Assembly (NCBI RefSeq): GCF_001617365.1
Contig: NZ_LVJR01000028.1
Coordinates: 62,001 to 126,000, forward strand
Length of the DNA: 64,000 nt
Direction: 5' to 3'
Source: Rhodanobacter sp. FW104-R8
GTDB taxonomy: Bacteria > Pseudomonadota > Gammaproteobacteria > Xanthomonadales > Rhodanobacteraceae
Position numbers and translations under genes: made by a program. Shown here in pieces: positions 16,732 through 27,528 of this stretch. The notes under the pieces are model-generated. The model saw nothing but the letters and a program-made list of their open reading frames with translations, searched no databases and was not told the origin of the DNA. Within the stretch, counting starts at the first letter, position 1. Every line of letters begins with the position of its first letter.

Positions 16732-18375
16732 ATGTCCGGACAGCTATCGGCTGACATCGTGGTGATCGGCTCGGGCATCATCGGCTCGCTGGCGGCGCGG
16801 CGGCTGGCGCAGCAAGGCGCCTCGGTACTGATCCTCGAGGCGGGACCGCGACTTGAACGGGCCCGCGTCGTCGCCGCGTTCCGCAACTCGCCGATCAAGG
16901 GCAACTGGATGGCGCCGTACCCGCCCTCGCCGTGGGCGCCGCATCCTATCTACGTGCCGCAGGACAACGGCTACCTGAAGCAGGCCGGGCCGTATCCCTA
17001 CCCGGCCGAGTACATCCGTGCCGTGGGCGGCACCACCTGGCACTGGGCCGCGCAGGCGTGGCGGCTGGTGCCGAACGACGTGCGCATCAAGAGCCTGTAC
17101 GGCGTCGGCGTGGACTGGCCGCTGAGCTACGAGGAACTCGATCCGTGGTACCAGGAGGCGGAGGAGATCCTCGGCGTGGCCGGCGCCGACAACACCGGCT
17201 CGCCGCGCCAGCATCCGTTCCCGATGGAACCGGTGGCCGAGCCGTGGTCGATGCGCCGTTTCCGCGAACGGCTGGCGCCGGCCTATCCGGTGGTCGCCAA
17301 CACCGTGGCGCGCAACAGCCGCGGCTACGACGGCCGCCCCGCCTGCGTGGGCAACAACAGCTGCCAGCCGATCTGCCCGGTCAACGCGCAGTACCTCGGC
17401 ATCAACGCGGTGGAGGCGGCCGAGGCCGCCGGCGCGAAGGTGGTGCCCAATGCGGTGGTCTTCCGCATCGAGCACGACGCCAAGGGGCGCATCGCGGCGG
17501 TGCACTACTACGCGCCGGACAAGAGCGAACACCGTGTCACCGGCGCCACCTTCATCCTCGCCGCGAACGGCATCGAGAGCCCGAAGCTGCTGCTGCTGTC
17601 GGCCAGCGACAAGTATCCGAACGGGCTGGCCAACAGCTCCGGCATGGTCGGCCGCCACCTGATGGACCACCCCAGCACCTCGCTCACCTTCTACGCCGAC
17701 GAGGAACTGTGGCTGGGCCGCGGCCCGCAGAGCCCCAGTTCGATCAACACCCTGCGCGACGGCGCGTTCCGCTCGCAGCACGCGCCGTACCGGCTGGACT
17801 TCACCAACATCTCGCAGGTGCTCAACGTCACCGGCGACCTGATCAAGGAGGGCGTGTACGGCGCGGAGTTCGAGAAGCAGCTGCGCTGGCGCGCCGCGCG
17901 CCAGGTCAACGTGAAGAACGTGCTGGAGGTGCTGCCCAATCCCGACAACCGCATCACGCTCAGCGCGGAGAAGGATGCCATGGGCATCCCGAAACCGGAG
18001 GCGCACTACGCGATCGACGACTACACGCGCCGCGCCGCGGAAGTGTCCAAGGCCGACTTCGCCCGCATCGCCGAACTGATGGGCGGCACCGGCCTGCGCT
18101 ACAGCGCGGAGGGCCAGTTCGCCAACAACCAGCACATCACCGGCACCATGAGCATGGGCAACGATCCGGCGAGCTCGGTGGTCGACGCGTTCGGCCGCAC
18201 GCATGACCACGAGAACCTGTTCGTCTGCAGCACCGGCGTGATGCCCACTGCGGCCACGATGAATTCCACGCTCACCGGCGTGGCGCTGGCGCTGCGCACT
18301 GCCGAGCATATCCTGCCGGCGAAAAACGCACACGCAGCCACCGCGCATAGCAGCCACGAAGCGAGCCTGGCATGA
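16732..18375 (+). CDS. GMC-family FAD-dependent sugar/polyol dehydrogenase large subunit
   Basis: 547 residues. FAD-binding GSGIIG at 13-18 and LILEAG; substrate domain with the GMC active-site His in NQHITGTMSMG and CSTGVMPTAATMNSTLTG. Three Cys, 205, 211 and 215 (C-x5-C-x3-C), match the region that binds a 3Fe-4S cluster in FAD glucose dehydrogenase. No own signal peptide, fitting export with the Tat-bearing small subunit. It oxidises an aldose or polyol in the periplasm and passes electrons to the cytochrome encoded next. The exact sugar is not evident. It overlaps the next gene by 4 bases. Confidence 0.9.
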   Translation: MSGQLSADIVVIGSGIIGSLAARRLAQQGASVLILEAGPRLERARVVAAFRNSPIKGNWMAPYPPSPWAPHPIYVPQDNGYLKQAGPYPYPAEYIRAVGGTTWHWAAQAWRLVPNDVRIKSLYGVGVDWPLSYEELDPWYQEAEEILGVAGADNTGSPRQHPFPMEPVAEPWSMRRFRERLAPAYPVVANTVARNSRGYDGRPACVGNNSCQPICPVNAQYLGINAVEAAEAAGAKVVPNAVVFRIEHDAKGRIAAVHYYAPDKSEHRVTGATFILAANGIESPKLLLLSASDKYPNGLANSSGMVGRHLMDHPSTSLTFYADEELWLGRGPQSPSSINTLRDGAFRSQHAPYRLDFTNISQVLNVTGDLIKEGVYGAEFEKQLRWRAARQVNVKNVLEVLPNPDNRITLSAEKDAMGIPKPEAHYAIDDYTRRAAEVSKADFARIAELMGGTGLRYSAEGQFANNQHITGTMSMGNDPASSVVDAFGRTHDHENLFVCSTGVMPTAATMNSTLTGVALALRTAEHILPAKNAHAATAHSSHEASLA

Positions 18376-19760
18376 ACGCATCGATCCACTGCCTTCTGCT
18401 GCTCGGCCTGCTCGTCGCCGCGCCGGCCCATGCCGCCGACGCCACCGATGCCGCGCTGCTGCAACGCGGCCAGTACCTCGCCACGGCGGGCGACTGCGTG
18501 GCCTGCCATACCGCGCCCGGCGGCAAGCCGTACGCCGGCGGGCTGACGGTGCCCACGCCGGTCGGCAACATCATCAGCACCAACATCACACCGTCGACCA
18601 ACGCCGGCATCGGCAACTACACCGAGCAGCAGTTCCGCGATGCCTTGCGCCGGGGCATCCGCGCGGACGGCGCGCGGCTGTACCCAGCGATGCCGTATAC
18701 GTCGTACGCGCAGGTCACCGACGACGACGTGCATGCGTTGTACACGTACTTCATGCACGGCGTGGCGCCGGTGGACAGCAAGCCGGCGCCGACCCGGCTG
18801 CCGTTCCCGTTCAACCTCCGCCTGTCGATGGCGGCGTGGAACCTGCTGTTCCTCGACGGCAAGCCGTTCACGCCCGACCCGGCCAAGGGCGCGGCATGGA
18901 ACCGCGGCGCCTACCTGGTGCGCGGGCTGGCCCACTGCAGCACCTGCCACACGCCGCGCAACCTGCTGATGGCCGAACAGTCGTCGCGCGAACTGGCAGG
19001 CGGCGCCGTCGGCACCTGGCGGGCGCCGAACATCACCTCCGACGTGAACAGCGGCATCGGCGGCTGGAGCGAACAGGACCTGGTCGACTACCTGAAGCTC
19101 GGCCATGCCCGCGGCAAGGCGCAGGCGGCCGGACCGATGGCCGAGGCAGTCGACCACAGCCTGCAGTACCTCGAACCCGCCGACCTGCAGGCGATCGCCA
19201 CCTACCTGAAGACGGTGCCCGCGCAACACGACCCGGCCGACACCCGCGCCGTCGGCAGCTGGGGCGCCGCGTTCAACGGGATGGCCGACCAGCGCGGCAC
19301 CGCCCTGCCCGACGACACGGCGCAGTGGACCGGCGCGCAGCTGTACGACGCCCACTGCGCCAGTTGCCACCAGGCCAGCGGCGAGGGCAGCTTCGACGGC
19401 GGCCTGCCGCCGCTGTTCCACAACACCGCCACCGGGCGCGCCGATACCGGCAACCTGGTGATGGTGATCCTCGAGGGCATCCGCTGGACCAACGATTCCG
19501 GCGTGCACATGCCGGGCTTCGCACACGCGCTGTCCGACCACCAGGTCGCCAGCCTGGCCAACTACCTGACGCTGCGCTACGGCAATCCCGTCGCGCGGAT
19601 CACGGCGACCCAGGTCGCCAGCCTGCGCGCCGGCGGCGCGCCATCGCACCTGGCCGCGCTGGTCCGGCTGGCGATGGTCGTGGTGGTGGTGCTGATCCTC
19701 GCCATCCTCGTTCTGTGGCGCCGGCGCAAGCGGCGCCGGACTTCCTCCGGCCAGGCCTGA
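18372..19760 (+). CDS. Triheme cytochrome c subunit of the dehydrogenase complex
   Basis: 462 residues. Signal peptide (to about residue 21), then three c-type heme sites CVACH (42-46), CSTCH and CASCH, each in a cytochrome c domain. A single C-terminal membrane helix and a basic tail (RRRKRRR) anchor it to the inner membrane. This is the electron-transfer subunit of FAD-dependent gluconate/alcohol/sorbitol dehydrogenases, feeding the quinone pool. ATGA overlap with the large subunit indicates translational coupling. Confidence 0.92.
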   Translation: MNASIHCLLLLGLLVAAPAHAADATDAALLQRGQYLATAGDCVACHTAPGGKPYAGGLTVPTPVGNIISTNITPSTNAGIGNYTEQQFRDALRRGIRADGARLYPAMPYTSYAQVTDDDVHALYTYFMHGVAPVDSKPAPTRLPFPFNLRLSMAAWNLLFLDGKPFTPDPAKGAAWNRGAYLVRGLAHCSTCHTPRNLLMAEQSSRELAGGAVGTWRAPNITSDVNSGIGGWSEQDLVDYLKLGHARGKAQAAGPMAEAVDHSLQYLEPADLQAIATYLKTVPAQHDPADTRAVGSWGAAFNGMADQRGTALPDDTAQWTGAQLYDAHCASCHQASGEGSFDGGLPPLFHNTATGRADTGNLVMVILEGIRWTNDSGVHMPGFAHALSDHQVASLANYLTLRYGNPVARITATQVASLRAGGAPSHLAALVRLAMVVVVVLILAILVLWRRRKRRRTSSGQA

Positions 19761-19765
19761 CCCTC

Positions 19766-21079
19766 ATGCGCCATCCACCCTGCACCATCCCCGGCCTGGT
19801 GCTCGGCAGCGCGTTGTGGCTGTGCACGTTGCCGGCCCTGGCGCAGCAGGCCGGCGGCTGGCTCGGGCGGCCCACGCTGACCGGCGACTGGGGCGGCACG
19901 CGCACGCAGCTGCAGGACGACGGCATCGCCCTGCGCGCGCACTGGACCACCGAGAGCGCGGGCAACGTTTCCGGCGGCCATCGCCAGACCGCGCGCTACA
20001 CCCAGCAGCTCGACCTCGGCGCGGACTTCGACCTCGACAAGCTGTGGGGCGTGCCCGACGCGAAGATCCAGTTCACCGTCACCGACCGCCGCGGCCGCAG
20101 CCTCAGCAATGACGCGCTGGGCAACCAGTTCTCGGTGCAGGAACTCTACGGCGCCGGCCAGAACTTCCGCCTGGCCGAGCTGAACTGGCAGCAGGATTTC
20201 CTCGACCACCGGATTTTCCTGCAGTTGGGCTGGTCGCCGGTGGGCGACGACTTCGCACGGCTGCCGGCGTTCTGCAATTTCCAGAACGGCATCATCTGCG
20301 GCCATGCCAACGCGATGACCACCAACAGCGGCGCACACAACTTCCCCACCGCGCAATGGGGTGGACACGTGAAGTGGCACGTCACGCCGGACTTCTACGC
20401 CACCGTCGGCGCCTACCTCGACAACCCCAACGGCGGCAACCGCGACCAGGGCTGGAACCTCAGCCTCAAGCACCGCGGCGTGTTCGTGCCGGTCGAAGTG
20501 GGCTGGGCCACCGGCGGCGGCAGCGGACAGCTGCCCGGCAATCTCAAGCTCGGCGCGTACTACAACACCTCCGGCACGCCGGACGTGTCCAGCGACGTCA
20601 ACGGCCAGCCCGCCGGCCTCACCGGCGCGGCGTTCGAACATCACGACGGCCGCTCGGGCGGCTACTTCATCGCCGACAAGATGGTCTATCGCGAAGGGCC
20701 CGACACCAACCGCGGGCTCACCCTCGGCGCGATGGCCGGCGTGGGCGACGAAGCCACCGCACGCTTCCGCTACTTCTGGGTCGTCGGCGGCCACTACCAG
20801 GGCACCTTCCCGGGCCGCGACAACGACGTGGTCTCGTTCATGGCGGCCTCGGCGCGGATCAACCCGCGGCTGACCCGCTACCAGCGCGACCGCGACAGCG
20901 TGAAGCCCGGCGCCGTGCCGATCCAGACCTACGAGACCGTGCTGGAAGTGGACTACGGCGCGAAGATCGCACCGTGGCTCATGCTGCGCCCCAACCTGCA
21001 GTACATCATCCGCCCCAACGGCACCGGCAAGATCCCCGACGCCTTCGTGATCGGCCTGTACACGCAGGTGACGTTCTGA
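19766..21079 (+). CDS. OprB-family carbohydrate-selective porin
   Basis: 437 residues from ATG 19766, five bases after the cytochrome stop. Signal peptide ends near ALAQQA; the mature protein opens with LTGDWGGTRTQLQDDGI, the OprB signature, and ends in a Phe-terminated beta strand (LYTQVTF). OprB porins admit monosaccharides through the outer membrane. Operon position implies that it supplies substrate to the dehydrogenase. A terminator follows. Confidence 0.9.
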   Translation: MRHPPCTIPGLVLGSALWLCTLPALAQQAGGWLGRPTLTGDWGGTRTQLQDDGIALRAHWTTESAGNVSGGHRQTARYTQQLDLGADFDLDKLWGVPDAKIQFTVTDRRGRSLSNDALGNQFSVQELYGAGQNFRLAELNWQQDFLDHRIFLQLGWSPVGDDFARLPAFCNFQNGIICGHANAMTTNSGAHNFPTAQWGGHVKWHVTPDFYATVGAYLDNPNGGNRDQGWNLSLKHRGVFVPVEVGWATGGGSGQLPGNLKLGAYYNTSGTPDVSSDVNGQPAGLTGAAFEHHDGRSGGYFIADKMVYREGPDTNRGLTLGAMAGVGDEATARFRYFWVVGGHYQGTFPGRDNDVVSFMAASARINPRLTRYQRDRDSVKPGAVPIQTYETVLEVDYGAKIAPWLMLRPNLQYIIRPNGTGKIPDAFVIGLYTQVTF

Positions 21080-21105
21080 ATGCGATCCCGCCGCTGCACC
21101 AACGA

Positions 21106-21129
21106 CAACGGGCGCCGAGGCGCCCGTTG
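21106..21129. terminator. Bidirectional terminator between oprB and glnA
   Basis: CAACGGGCGCC and GGCGCCCGTTG form a perfect 11-bp stem with a GA loop, followed by CTTTGTT on the plus strand. It sits between two convergent genes. Confidence 0.85.
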
Positions 21130-21168
21130 CTTTGTTCACACGGACAGCGCGCTTGCAGCCGGCCTTGA

Positions 21169-22578
21169 TCAGAGCGAGTAGTACATCTGGAACTCCAGCG
21201 GATGCGTGCTGGCGCGGTACTTGGTCACTTCCTTCATCTTCACCTCGATGTAGGCGTCGATGAAGTCGTCGGTGAACACGCCGCCGGCCTTGAGGAAGTC
21301 GCGGTCCTTGTCCAGCGCTTCCAGCGCGGCATCGAGGCTGGAGCACACCTGCGGGATGTTCTTCTCCTCTTCCGGCGGCAGGTCGTACAGGTCCTTGTCG
21401 GCCGGCGCGCCGGGGTCGATCTTGTTGATGATGCCGTCGAGGCCGGCCATCATCAGCGCGGTGAACACCAGGTAGCCGGAGTTCATCGGGTCGGGGAAGC
21501 GCACCTCGATGCGGCGGCCCTTGGGGCTGGCCACGTACGGGATGCGGCAGCTCGCCGAGCGGTTGCGCGCGGAATACGCCAGCATCACCGGCGCTTCGAA
21601 GCCCGGCACCAGGCGCTTGTAGCTGTTGGTGGTGGAGTTGGCGAACGCGTTGATCGCGCGGGCGTGCTTGAAGATGCCGCCGATGTACCACAGCGCGGTC
21701 TGCGACAGGCCACCGTAGAGATCGCCGGCGAACAGGTTTTCGCCGTTCTTGGCCAGCGACTGGTGCACGTGCATGCCGCTTCCGTTGTCGCCGACCAGCG
21801 GCTTCGGCATGAAGGTGACGGTCTTGCCGTTCTGGTGCGCCACGTTCTTGATGACGTACTTCATCGTCAGCAGCTCGTCGGCCTTCTTCACCAGCGTGTT
21901 GAACTTCACGCCGATCTCGCACTGGCCGGCGTTGGCCACTTCATGGTGGTGCACCTCGACCTTCTGGCCCAGCGATTCCAGTACCTTGCACATGTCCGCG
22001 CGCAGGTCACCCAGCGAATCGACCGGGCTGACCGGGAAGTAGCCGCCCTTCACGCCCGGTCGATGGCCGCTGTTGTTGCCGTCGTACTTGTAGCGCGACG
22101 ACCACGCCGCCTCTTCCGAACCGATCTCGTAGAACACCCGGCCCGGGTCGTTCTGCCAGCGTGCCGAATCGAAGATGAAGAACTCCGGCTCCGGACCGAA
22201 GAACGCGGTGTCGGCGATGCCGGTGGATTTCAGGTACGCCTCGCCGCGCTTGGCGATCGAGCGCGGGTCGCGGCCGTAGGCCTGCATGGTGCTCGGCTCC
22301 AGCACGTCGCAATGCAGGATCAGCTGGGTGTGCGAGCTGAACGGATCGAGGTGGGCGGTATCCGGGTCGGGCAGCAGGATCATGTCCGACTCGTTGATGC
22401 CCTTCCAGCCGGTGATCGAGGAGCCGTCGAACATCTTGCCGTCCTCGAACGTCGACTCGTCGATCGCGTGGGCCGGGAAGGTGACGTGGTGATGCGTACC
22501 GAGCATGTCGGCGAAGCGGAAGTCGACGAACTCGACCTCATGCTCCTGGATCAGGTCGAGCACTTTGTTGGCGGACAT
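21169..22578 (-). CDS. glnA: Glutamine synthetase, type I
   Basis: 469 residues, the standard length for GSI. I chose ATG 22578 ([10 protein letters not shown]), and the long in-frame upstream extension is non-coding regulatory DNA. Active-site motifs: [21 protein letters not shown], the metal-site [21 protein letters not shown], and the SASCRIPYV region. The adenylylation loop DKDLYDLP carries the regulatory Tyr, so GlnE control is expected. It makes glutamine from glutamate, ammonia and ATP. Own sigma-54 promoter and NtrC-like sites lie upstream. A fragment of its 3' end is duplicated at 15767-15954. Confidence 0.97.
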   Translation of the reverse strand: MSANKVLDLIQEHEVEFVDFRFADMLGTHHHVTFPAHAIDESTFEDGKMFDGSSITGWKGINESDMILLPDPDTAHLDPFSSHTQLILHCDVLEPSTMQAYGRDPRSIAKRGEAYLKSTGIADTAFFGPEPEFFIFDSARWQNDPGRVFYEIGSEEAAWSSRYKYDGNNSGHRPGVKGGYFPVSPVDSLGDLRADMCKVLESLGQKVEVHHHEVANAGQCEIGVKFNTLVKKADELLTMKYVIKNVAHQNGKTVTFMPKPLVGDNGSGMHVHQSLAKNGENLFAGDLYGGLSQTALWYIGGIFKHARAINAFANSTTNSYKRLVPGFEAPVMLAYSARNRSASCRIPYVASPKGRRIEVRFPDPMNSGYLVFTALMMAGLDGIINKIDPGAPADKDLYDLPPEEEKNIPQVCSSLDAALEALDKDRDFLKAGGVFTDDFIDAYIEVKMKEVTKYRASTHPLEFQMYYSL

Positions 22579-22613
22579 GGGACAACCTCGAAGGTGGATG
22601 GTGACTGGTCTTT

Positions 22614-22629
22614 GGCAAGGTCCATGCCA
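22614..22629 (-). promoter_or_regulatory. Sigma-54 promoter of glnA
   Basis: On the minus strand TGGCATGGACCTTGCC matches the -24/-12 consensus TGGCAYR-N4-TTGC exactly at the conserved positions. Transcription would start about 12 bases downstream, near 22604, leaving a leader of about 26 bases. Confidence 0.8.
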
Positions 22630-22693
22630 GCGGACAGAACCCTTGCCCGACAAGGGCCTGGCGGATGCCACGGCGGCGGTGACAGGCGCCGCG

Positions 22694-22742
22694 AGCAGCA
22701 TGATGGTGCAAGATGTCTGGCGCATTGCACCATCATGGGTCG
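22694..22742. promoter_or_regulatory. Two NtrC-like enhancer sites upstream of glnA
   Basis: TGCACCATCATGCTGCT (minus strand, 22710-22694) and TGCACCATCATGGGTCG (plus strand, 22726-22742) resemble the NtrC consensus TGCAC-N7-GTGCA. Their inner 11 bases form a perfect inverted repeat with a 15-base spacer. They lie about 70-120 bases upstream of the sigma-54 promoter, the normal enhancer distance. Confidence 0.7.
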
Positions 22743-22768
22743 CCTATCACACCCGGCGACCGCCCGCC

Positions 22769-24100
22769 TCACGCATCGTAGGCGCTTTCGCCATGCGAGG
22801 TAATGTCCAGTCCCTCACGTTCGGCCTCGTACGGCACGCGCAGGCCGAACACCGCCTTCACCGCCAGGTAGGCCAGCACCGAAACCACGCCGCTCCAGAG
22901 CACGGTGATGCCCACGCCCAGCGCCTGCACGCCGAGCTGGTGAAGCACCGAATAGTCCGCCGCACCGGTGCCGCCCAGCCCCGGCGCGGTGAACACGCCG
23001 GTCAGCAACGCGCCCACGATGCCGCCGACGCCGTGCACGCCGAACACGTCCAGCGCGTCGTCCGCGCGCAGCAGCTTCTTCAGCCCGGTCACGCCCCACA
23101 CGCAGCACAAGCTGGCCAGCGCGCCGATCACGATCGCGCCCATCGGCCCCACCGTGCCGCAGGCCGGGGTGATTCCGACCAAGCCGGCCACCGCGCCGGA
23201 GGCGCCGCCCACCATCGAGGCGTGCCCGCGCATCACCGCCTCCGCCGCCAGCCACGCCAGCACCGCCGCCGCGGTGGCCAGCAGGGTGTTGATGAAGGCC
23301 AGCCCCGCACCCGCGTTCGCCTCCAGGTTGGAGCCGGCGTTGAAGCCGAACCAGCCCACCCACAGCAGCGCCGCGCCGACCATGGTGAAGCTGACGTTGT
23401 GCGGCTTCATCGGCTCGCGGCCGATGCCCAGCCGCGGCCCGACCAGGTAGGCGCCGACCAGGCCGGCGACGCCGGCGTTGATATGCACCACGGTGCCGCC
23501 GGCGAAATCCAGCGCGCCCTTGGCGAACAGGTAGCCGCCGGGGCCGGCCCACACCATGTGCGCGATCGGCAGGTAGGCGAAGGTGAACCAGATCGCCGCG
23601 AACAGCAGCACCGCGCGGAAGCGCATCCGCTCGGCGAACGAGCCCACGATCAGCGCGCCGGTGATGCCGGCGAAGGTGGCCTGGAACGCCACGAACACGT
23701 ACTCGGGCAATGACACGCCTGCGGTGAACGTCGCCGCCAGCGTGTCTTTCGTCACCCCGCGCAGGAACAGCTTGTCAAAATTGCCGATGACCGCGCCGCC
23801 GCCGCTGAACGCGAGGCTGTAGCCGTACGCCACCCACAACAGCAGCAGCAGCGAGAACACCGTCATCACCTGCATCAGCACCGACAGCACGTTCTTCGAG
23901 CGCACCAGGCCGCCGTAGAACAGCGCCAGCCCCGGCACCGTCATCAGCAGCACCAGCAAGGTGGAGGTGAGCATCCACGCCACGTCGCCCTTGTCGACCA
24001 CCGGCGCGGGCGTGGCGGCGTGCAGCGCCGGCGCGGTCAGGCCCAGCAACAACAGCGGCAGCCACCTGCGGATGCCGCGCAACAACATCAGATCTTTCAT
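22769..24100 (-). CDS. amtB: Ammonium transporter
   Basis: 443 residues. Signal-peptide-like N-terminus (residues 1-28), then eleven membrane helices. Conserved features: the GLALFYGGLVRSKN loop, the twin pore histidines in FAGGTVVHINAG and DVFGVHGVGG, and GFNAGS. It conducts NH4+/NH3 across the inner membrane and is gated by GlnK. It follows glnK by 22 bases in the same operon. Confidence 0.96.
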   Translation of the reverse strand: MKDLMLLRGIRRWLPLLLLGLTAPALHAATPAPVVDKGDVAWMLTSTLLVLLMTVPGLALFYGGLVRSKNVLSVLMQVMTVFSLLLLLWVAYGYSLAFSGGGAVIGNFDKLFLRGVTKDTLAATFTAGVSLPEYVFVAFQATFAGITGALIVGSFAERMRFRAVLLFAAIWFTFAYLPIAHMVWAGPGGYLFAKGALDFAGGTVVHINAGVAGLVGAYLVGPRLGIGREPMKPHNVSFTMVGAALLWVGWFGFNAGSNLEANAGAGLAFINTLLATAAAVLAWLAAEAVMRGHASMVGGASGAVAGLVGITPACGTVGPMGAIVIGALASLCCVWGVTGLKKLLRADDALDVFGVHGVGGIVGALLTGVFTAPGLGGTGAADYSVLHQLGVQALGVGITVLWSGVVSVLAYLAVKAVFGLRVPYEAEREGLDITSHGESAYDA

Positions 24101-24122
24101 GGCCTACCTCGCGGGATTCGGG

Positions 24123-25248
<1,126 letters not shown>

Positions 25249-25359
25249 GTGACTGGTTCCCCTCGTGGCGTGGCGTTTCGGCAATGGCCATCCAGACGTC
25301 CAGACGTCCGCATGCCGTCGCCGCGGGGCCGTGCGCATGCATGGCGCCCAAGCCATCTC

Positions 25360-25375
25360 AGCAATGCACGTGCCA
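25360..25375 (-). promoter_or_regulatory. Sigma-54 promoter of the TIGR02001-glnK-amtB operon
   Basis: On the minus strand TGGCACGTGCATTGCT fits TGGCAYR-N4-TTGCW at every conserved position. Predicted start near 25348, a leader of about 100 bases before the first gene. Confidence 0.82.
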
Positions 25376-25470
25376 CGGGCCGCAACCGTTGCTGCAGCAG
25401 CCCCGGCCAGCCGGCCGCCGCGCCGGCGCGGCGGCGTTAGCACCATCGGCACCCGCCGCCATGGCCGGTT

Positions 25471-25487
25471 TGCACTGTTCCAGTGCG
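25471..25487. promoter_or_regulatory. NtrC-like enhancer site
   Basis: TGCACTGTTCCAGTGCG fits TGCAC-N7-GTGCA with one mismatch. It is about 100 bases upstream of the sigma-54 promoter at 25360-25375. It also overlaps the region just upstream of uppP. No other feature is seen in the 343-base gap 25249-25591. Confidence 0.65.
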
Positions 25488-25591
25488 TCGCGGCGGCGAC
25501 CGTTCCCTGCGGCGGCAAAACCCGTAAGCTATGGCGCTTCATGCCGGCGAACCTTTCCGCCGGCCCGTTTCCACCTTCAACGGACCCGCCC

Positions 25592-26389
25592 GTGACCGAC
25601 CTGCTCCACGTCATCCTGCTCGGCATCATCGAAGGCATCACCGAGTTCCTGCCGATCTCCTCGACCGGCCACCTGCTGATCGCCGAGAAGTTCGGGCTGG
25701 GCGCGCGCTCGGACCTGTTCAACATCGGCATCCAGGCCGGCGCGATCCTGGCGGTCACGCTGATCTACTGGAAACGCATCTGGCAGCTGTTCACGCAGTG
25801 GCGCGACCCGGCCAACCGCGACTACCTGCTGAAGCTGGCGGTGGCGTTCCTGATCACCGCCGGGATCGGCTTCGCGGCGGTGAAACTGGGCTTCAAGCTG
25901 CCGGAGACGGTGACGCCGGTCGCCTGGGCGCTGGTGATCGGCGGCTTCTGGATGATCGCCGCCGAGCGGCTGGCCGCGCGCCAGCCCGAGCGCAGCGAGG
26001 TGACGTGGAAGGTGGCGATCCTGGTCGGCGTCGCGCAGATGGTCGCCGGCATCTTCCCCGGTACCTCGCGCTCGGCCGCGACGATCTTCGCGGCGATGCT
26101 GTTCGGTACCAGCAACCGCGCGGCGGCCACCGAGTTCGCCTTCCTGGTCGGCATCCCCACCATGTATGCAGCCACCGGCTACGAGCTGCTCAAGGTGGTG
26201 AAGGGCGGCGGCGCCGCGCACGAGGACTGGACCGCGCTGCTCGTGGGCTTCGTGGTCTCGGCGGTCGTCGCCTTCGTCGCGGTGAAGTGGCTGCTCGGCT
26301 ACATCCGCAGCCACCGCTTCACCCCGTTCGCGGTCTACCGCATCGCGCTCGGCGCGGCATTGCTGTTGCTGGTGCCGGCCGGCGGCTGA
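25592..26389 (+). CDS. uppP: Undecaprenyl-diphosphate phosphatase
   Basis: 265 residues from GTG 25592, which places the family N-terminus (LLGIIEGITEFLPISSTGH) at residues 9-27. An in-frame ATG at 25541 would add 17 unlike residues. Catalytic elements: Glu14/Glu18 in EGITEFLP, SSTGH, and the second motif GIFPGTSRS. Eight membrane segments. It recycles the C55 lipid carrier for peptidoglycan synthesis and gives bacitracin resistance. Convergent with the LysR gene. Confidence 0.93.
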   Translation: MTDLLHVILLGIIEGITEFLPISSTGHLLIAEKFGLGARSDLFNIGIQAGAILAVTLIYWKRIWQLFTQWRDPANRDYLLKLAVAFLITAGIGFAAVKLGFKLPETVTPVAWALVIGGFWMIAAERLAARQPERSEVTWKVAILVGVAQMVAGIFPGTSRSAATIFAAMLFGTSNRAAATEFAFLVGIPTMYAATGYELLKVVKGGGAAHEDWTALLVGFVVSAVVAFVAVKWLLGYIRSHRFTPFAVYRIALGAALLLLVPAGG

Positions 26390-26413
26390 GGCGGAAGCGG
26401 CCAGGCGCGGCGT

Positions 26414-27385
26414 CTACGCCGCCTCGACCGGCGCCATCCTGGGCGCCGGCTTCGGCACGGCCTTCAGCGCGCCGACCGCGTGTTGGCCCGGCTGGTTGGT
26501 GCGGTCGAACAGCTCGCGCACCCACTCGATGAAGGCCTGCACGCGGGCCGACAGATGCTTTTTCTGCGGGTAGACGATCCACACCGGCTTGCCGGTCGAG
26601 TTGGTATCGGTCATCACCAGTTCGAGCATGCCCTTCTCCAGCATGCACGCGGCCAGCATGCGCGGCACCTGGGTGATGCCCAGGCCGGCCGCCACCGCCT
26701 GCAACACCGACTCGCCGTCGTTGATCAGCATGTGCGCGTCGATGTCCACGCTCATCTGCCCGCCCGGCGTGTCGAACTGCCACTGGCGCGGACGGCCGTT
26801 CGGGTAGACGTAGTTGATGCAGCGATGATCCTTGAGATCCTCGATGCTGCGCGGCGCGCCGTATTTGCGCAGGTACTCGGGCGAGGCGCACACCACGTTG
26901 CTGAGGTAGCCGATCTTGCGCGCGATCAGGCTGGAATCCTCCAGCTGGCCGACCCGGATCGCGCAATCCAGGCCCTCGCCGTTGAGATCTGCCGGCGAGT
27001 CGCTCATCGACAGCTCCAGCCGGATATCCGGATAGCGCTGCTCGAACTCGGTCAGCCGTGGGATCACCGCCGCGCGGCCCACCGACAGCGAGATGCCTAC
27101 GCGCAACTTGCCGGTCGGCTTGCTGTTGGCGAAGTTCAGCGCCTCGGTCGCCTCGCTCAGGTCGGCGAGAATCTCCTTGCAACGTGCATGGAAAGCGGCC
27201 CCATCGTCGGTCAAACGCAGCGACCGGGTGGAACGGAACAGCAACCGCGCGCCGAGCTGGCTCTCCAGCCGCGACACGGCGCGGCTGACCCCGGACGGGG
27301 TCATGCCCAGCTGGCTGGCGGCAGCGGCGAAGCTCTTGGCCTCGACCACGCGGACGAAGGTCGAAATGGCGGAAAAGTCTTCCAT
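26414..27385 (-). CDS. LysR-type regulator, probably of the adjacent RND pump
   Basis: 323 residues. N-terminal winged helix (FVRVVEAKSFAAAASQLGMTPSGVSRAVSRLE) and a periplasmic-binding-like effector domain of the CrgA/AaeR type (GKLRVGISLSVGR, ITQVPRMLAA). Divergent from the efflux operon with a 143-base shared region, the usual layout for a LysR activator and its target, as with MexT and mexEF-oprN. Effector unknown. Confidence 0.85.
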   Translation of the reverse strand: MEDFSAISTFVRVVEAKSFAAAASQLGMTPSGVSRAVSRLESQLGARLLFRSTRSLRLTDDGAAFHARCKEILADLSEATEALNFANSKPTGKLRVGISLSVGRAAVIPRLTEFEQRYPDIRLELSMSDSPADLNGEGLDCAIRVGQLEDSSLIARKIGYLSNVVCASPEYLRKYGAPRSIEDLKDHRCINYVYPNGRPRQWQFDTPGGQMSVDIDAHMLINDGESVLQAVAAGLGITQVPRMLAACMLEKGMLELVMTDTNSTGKPVWIVYPQKKHLSARVQAFIEWVRELFDRTNQPGQHAVGALKAVPKPAPRMAPVEAA

Positions 27386-27416
27386 TGTTTCAATTCCTCG
27401 TCGATTCGTGACTGCG

Positions 27417-27435
27417 GCGCACGAGTGTAGTGCGC
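27417..27435. promoter_or_regulatory. Candidate LysR operator
   Basis: GCGCAC-N7-GTGCGC is a perfect 6-bp inverted repeat in the divergent region between the LysR gene and the efflux operon. Size and spacing fit a LysR dyad. Confidence 0.45.
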
Positions 27436-27528
27436 AAGAAACGGATTTTCTATACCGGAAAGTGCACTTATTCTCTCGACCCTTCGCCGGGAGTCCGTGC
27501 CTGGTCTACAAGGTTTTGGGAGCGCGTG

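Noticed and set aside
16744-18381. 545-codon minus-strand frame opposite the GMC dehydrogenase
   Set aside because: Antisense shadow; the plus-strand product has FAD, Fe-S and active-site motifs.
18836-19765. Long in-frame extension upstream of the OprB porin
   Set aside because: It overlaps the triheme cytochrome in another frame and is Arg/Pro-rich. The porin signal peptide begins at ATG 19766.
22579-22725. N-terminal extension of glutamine synthetase
   Set aside because: It would read through the sigma-54 promoter and NtrC-like sites; ATG 22578 gives the standard 469 residues.
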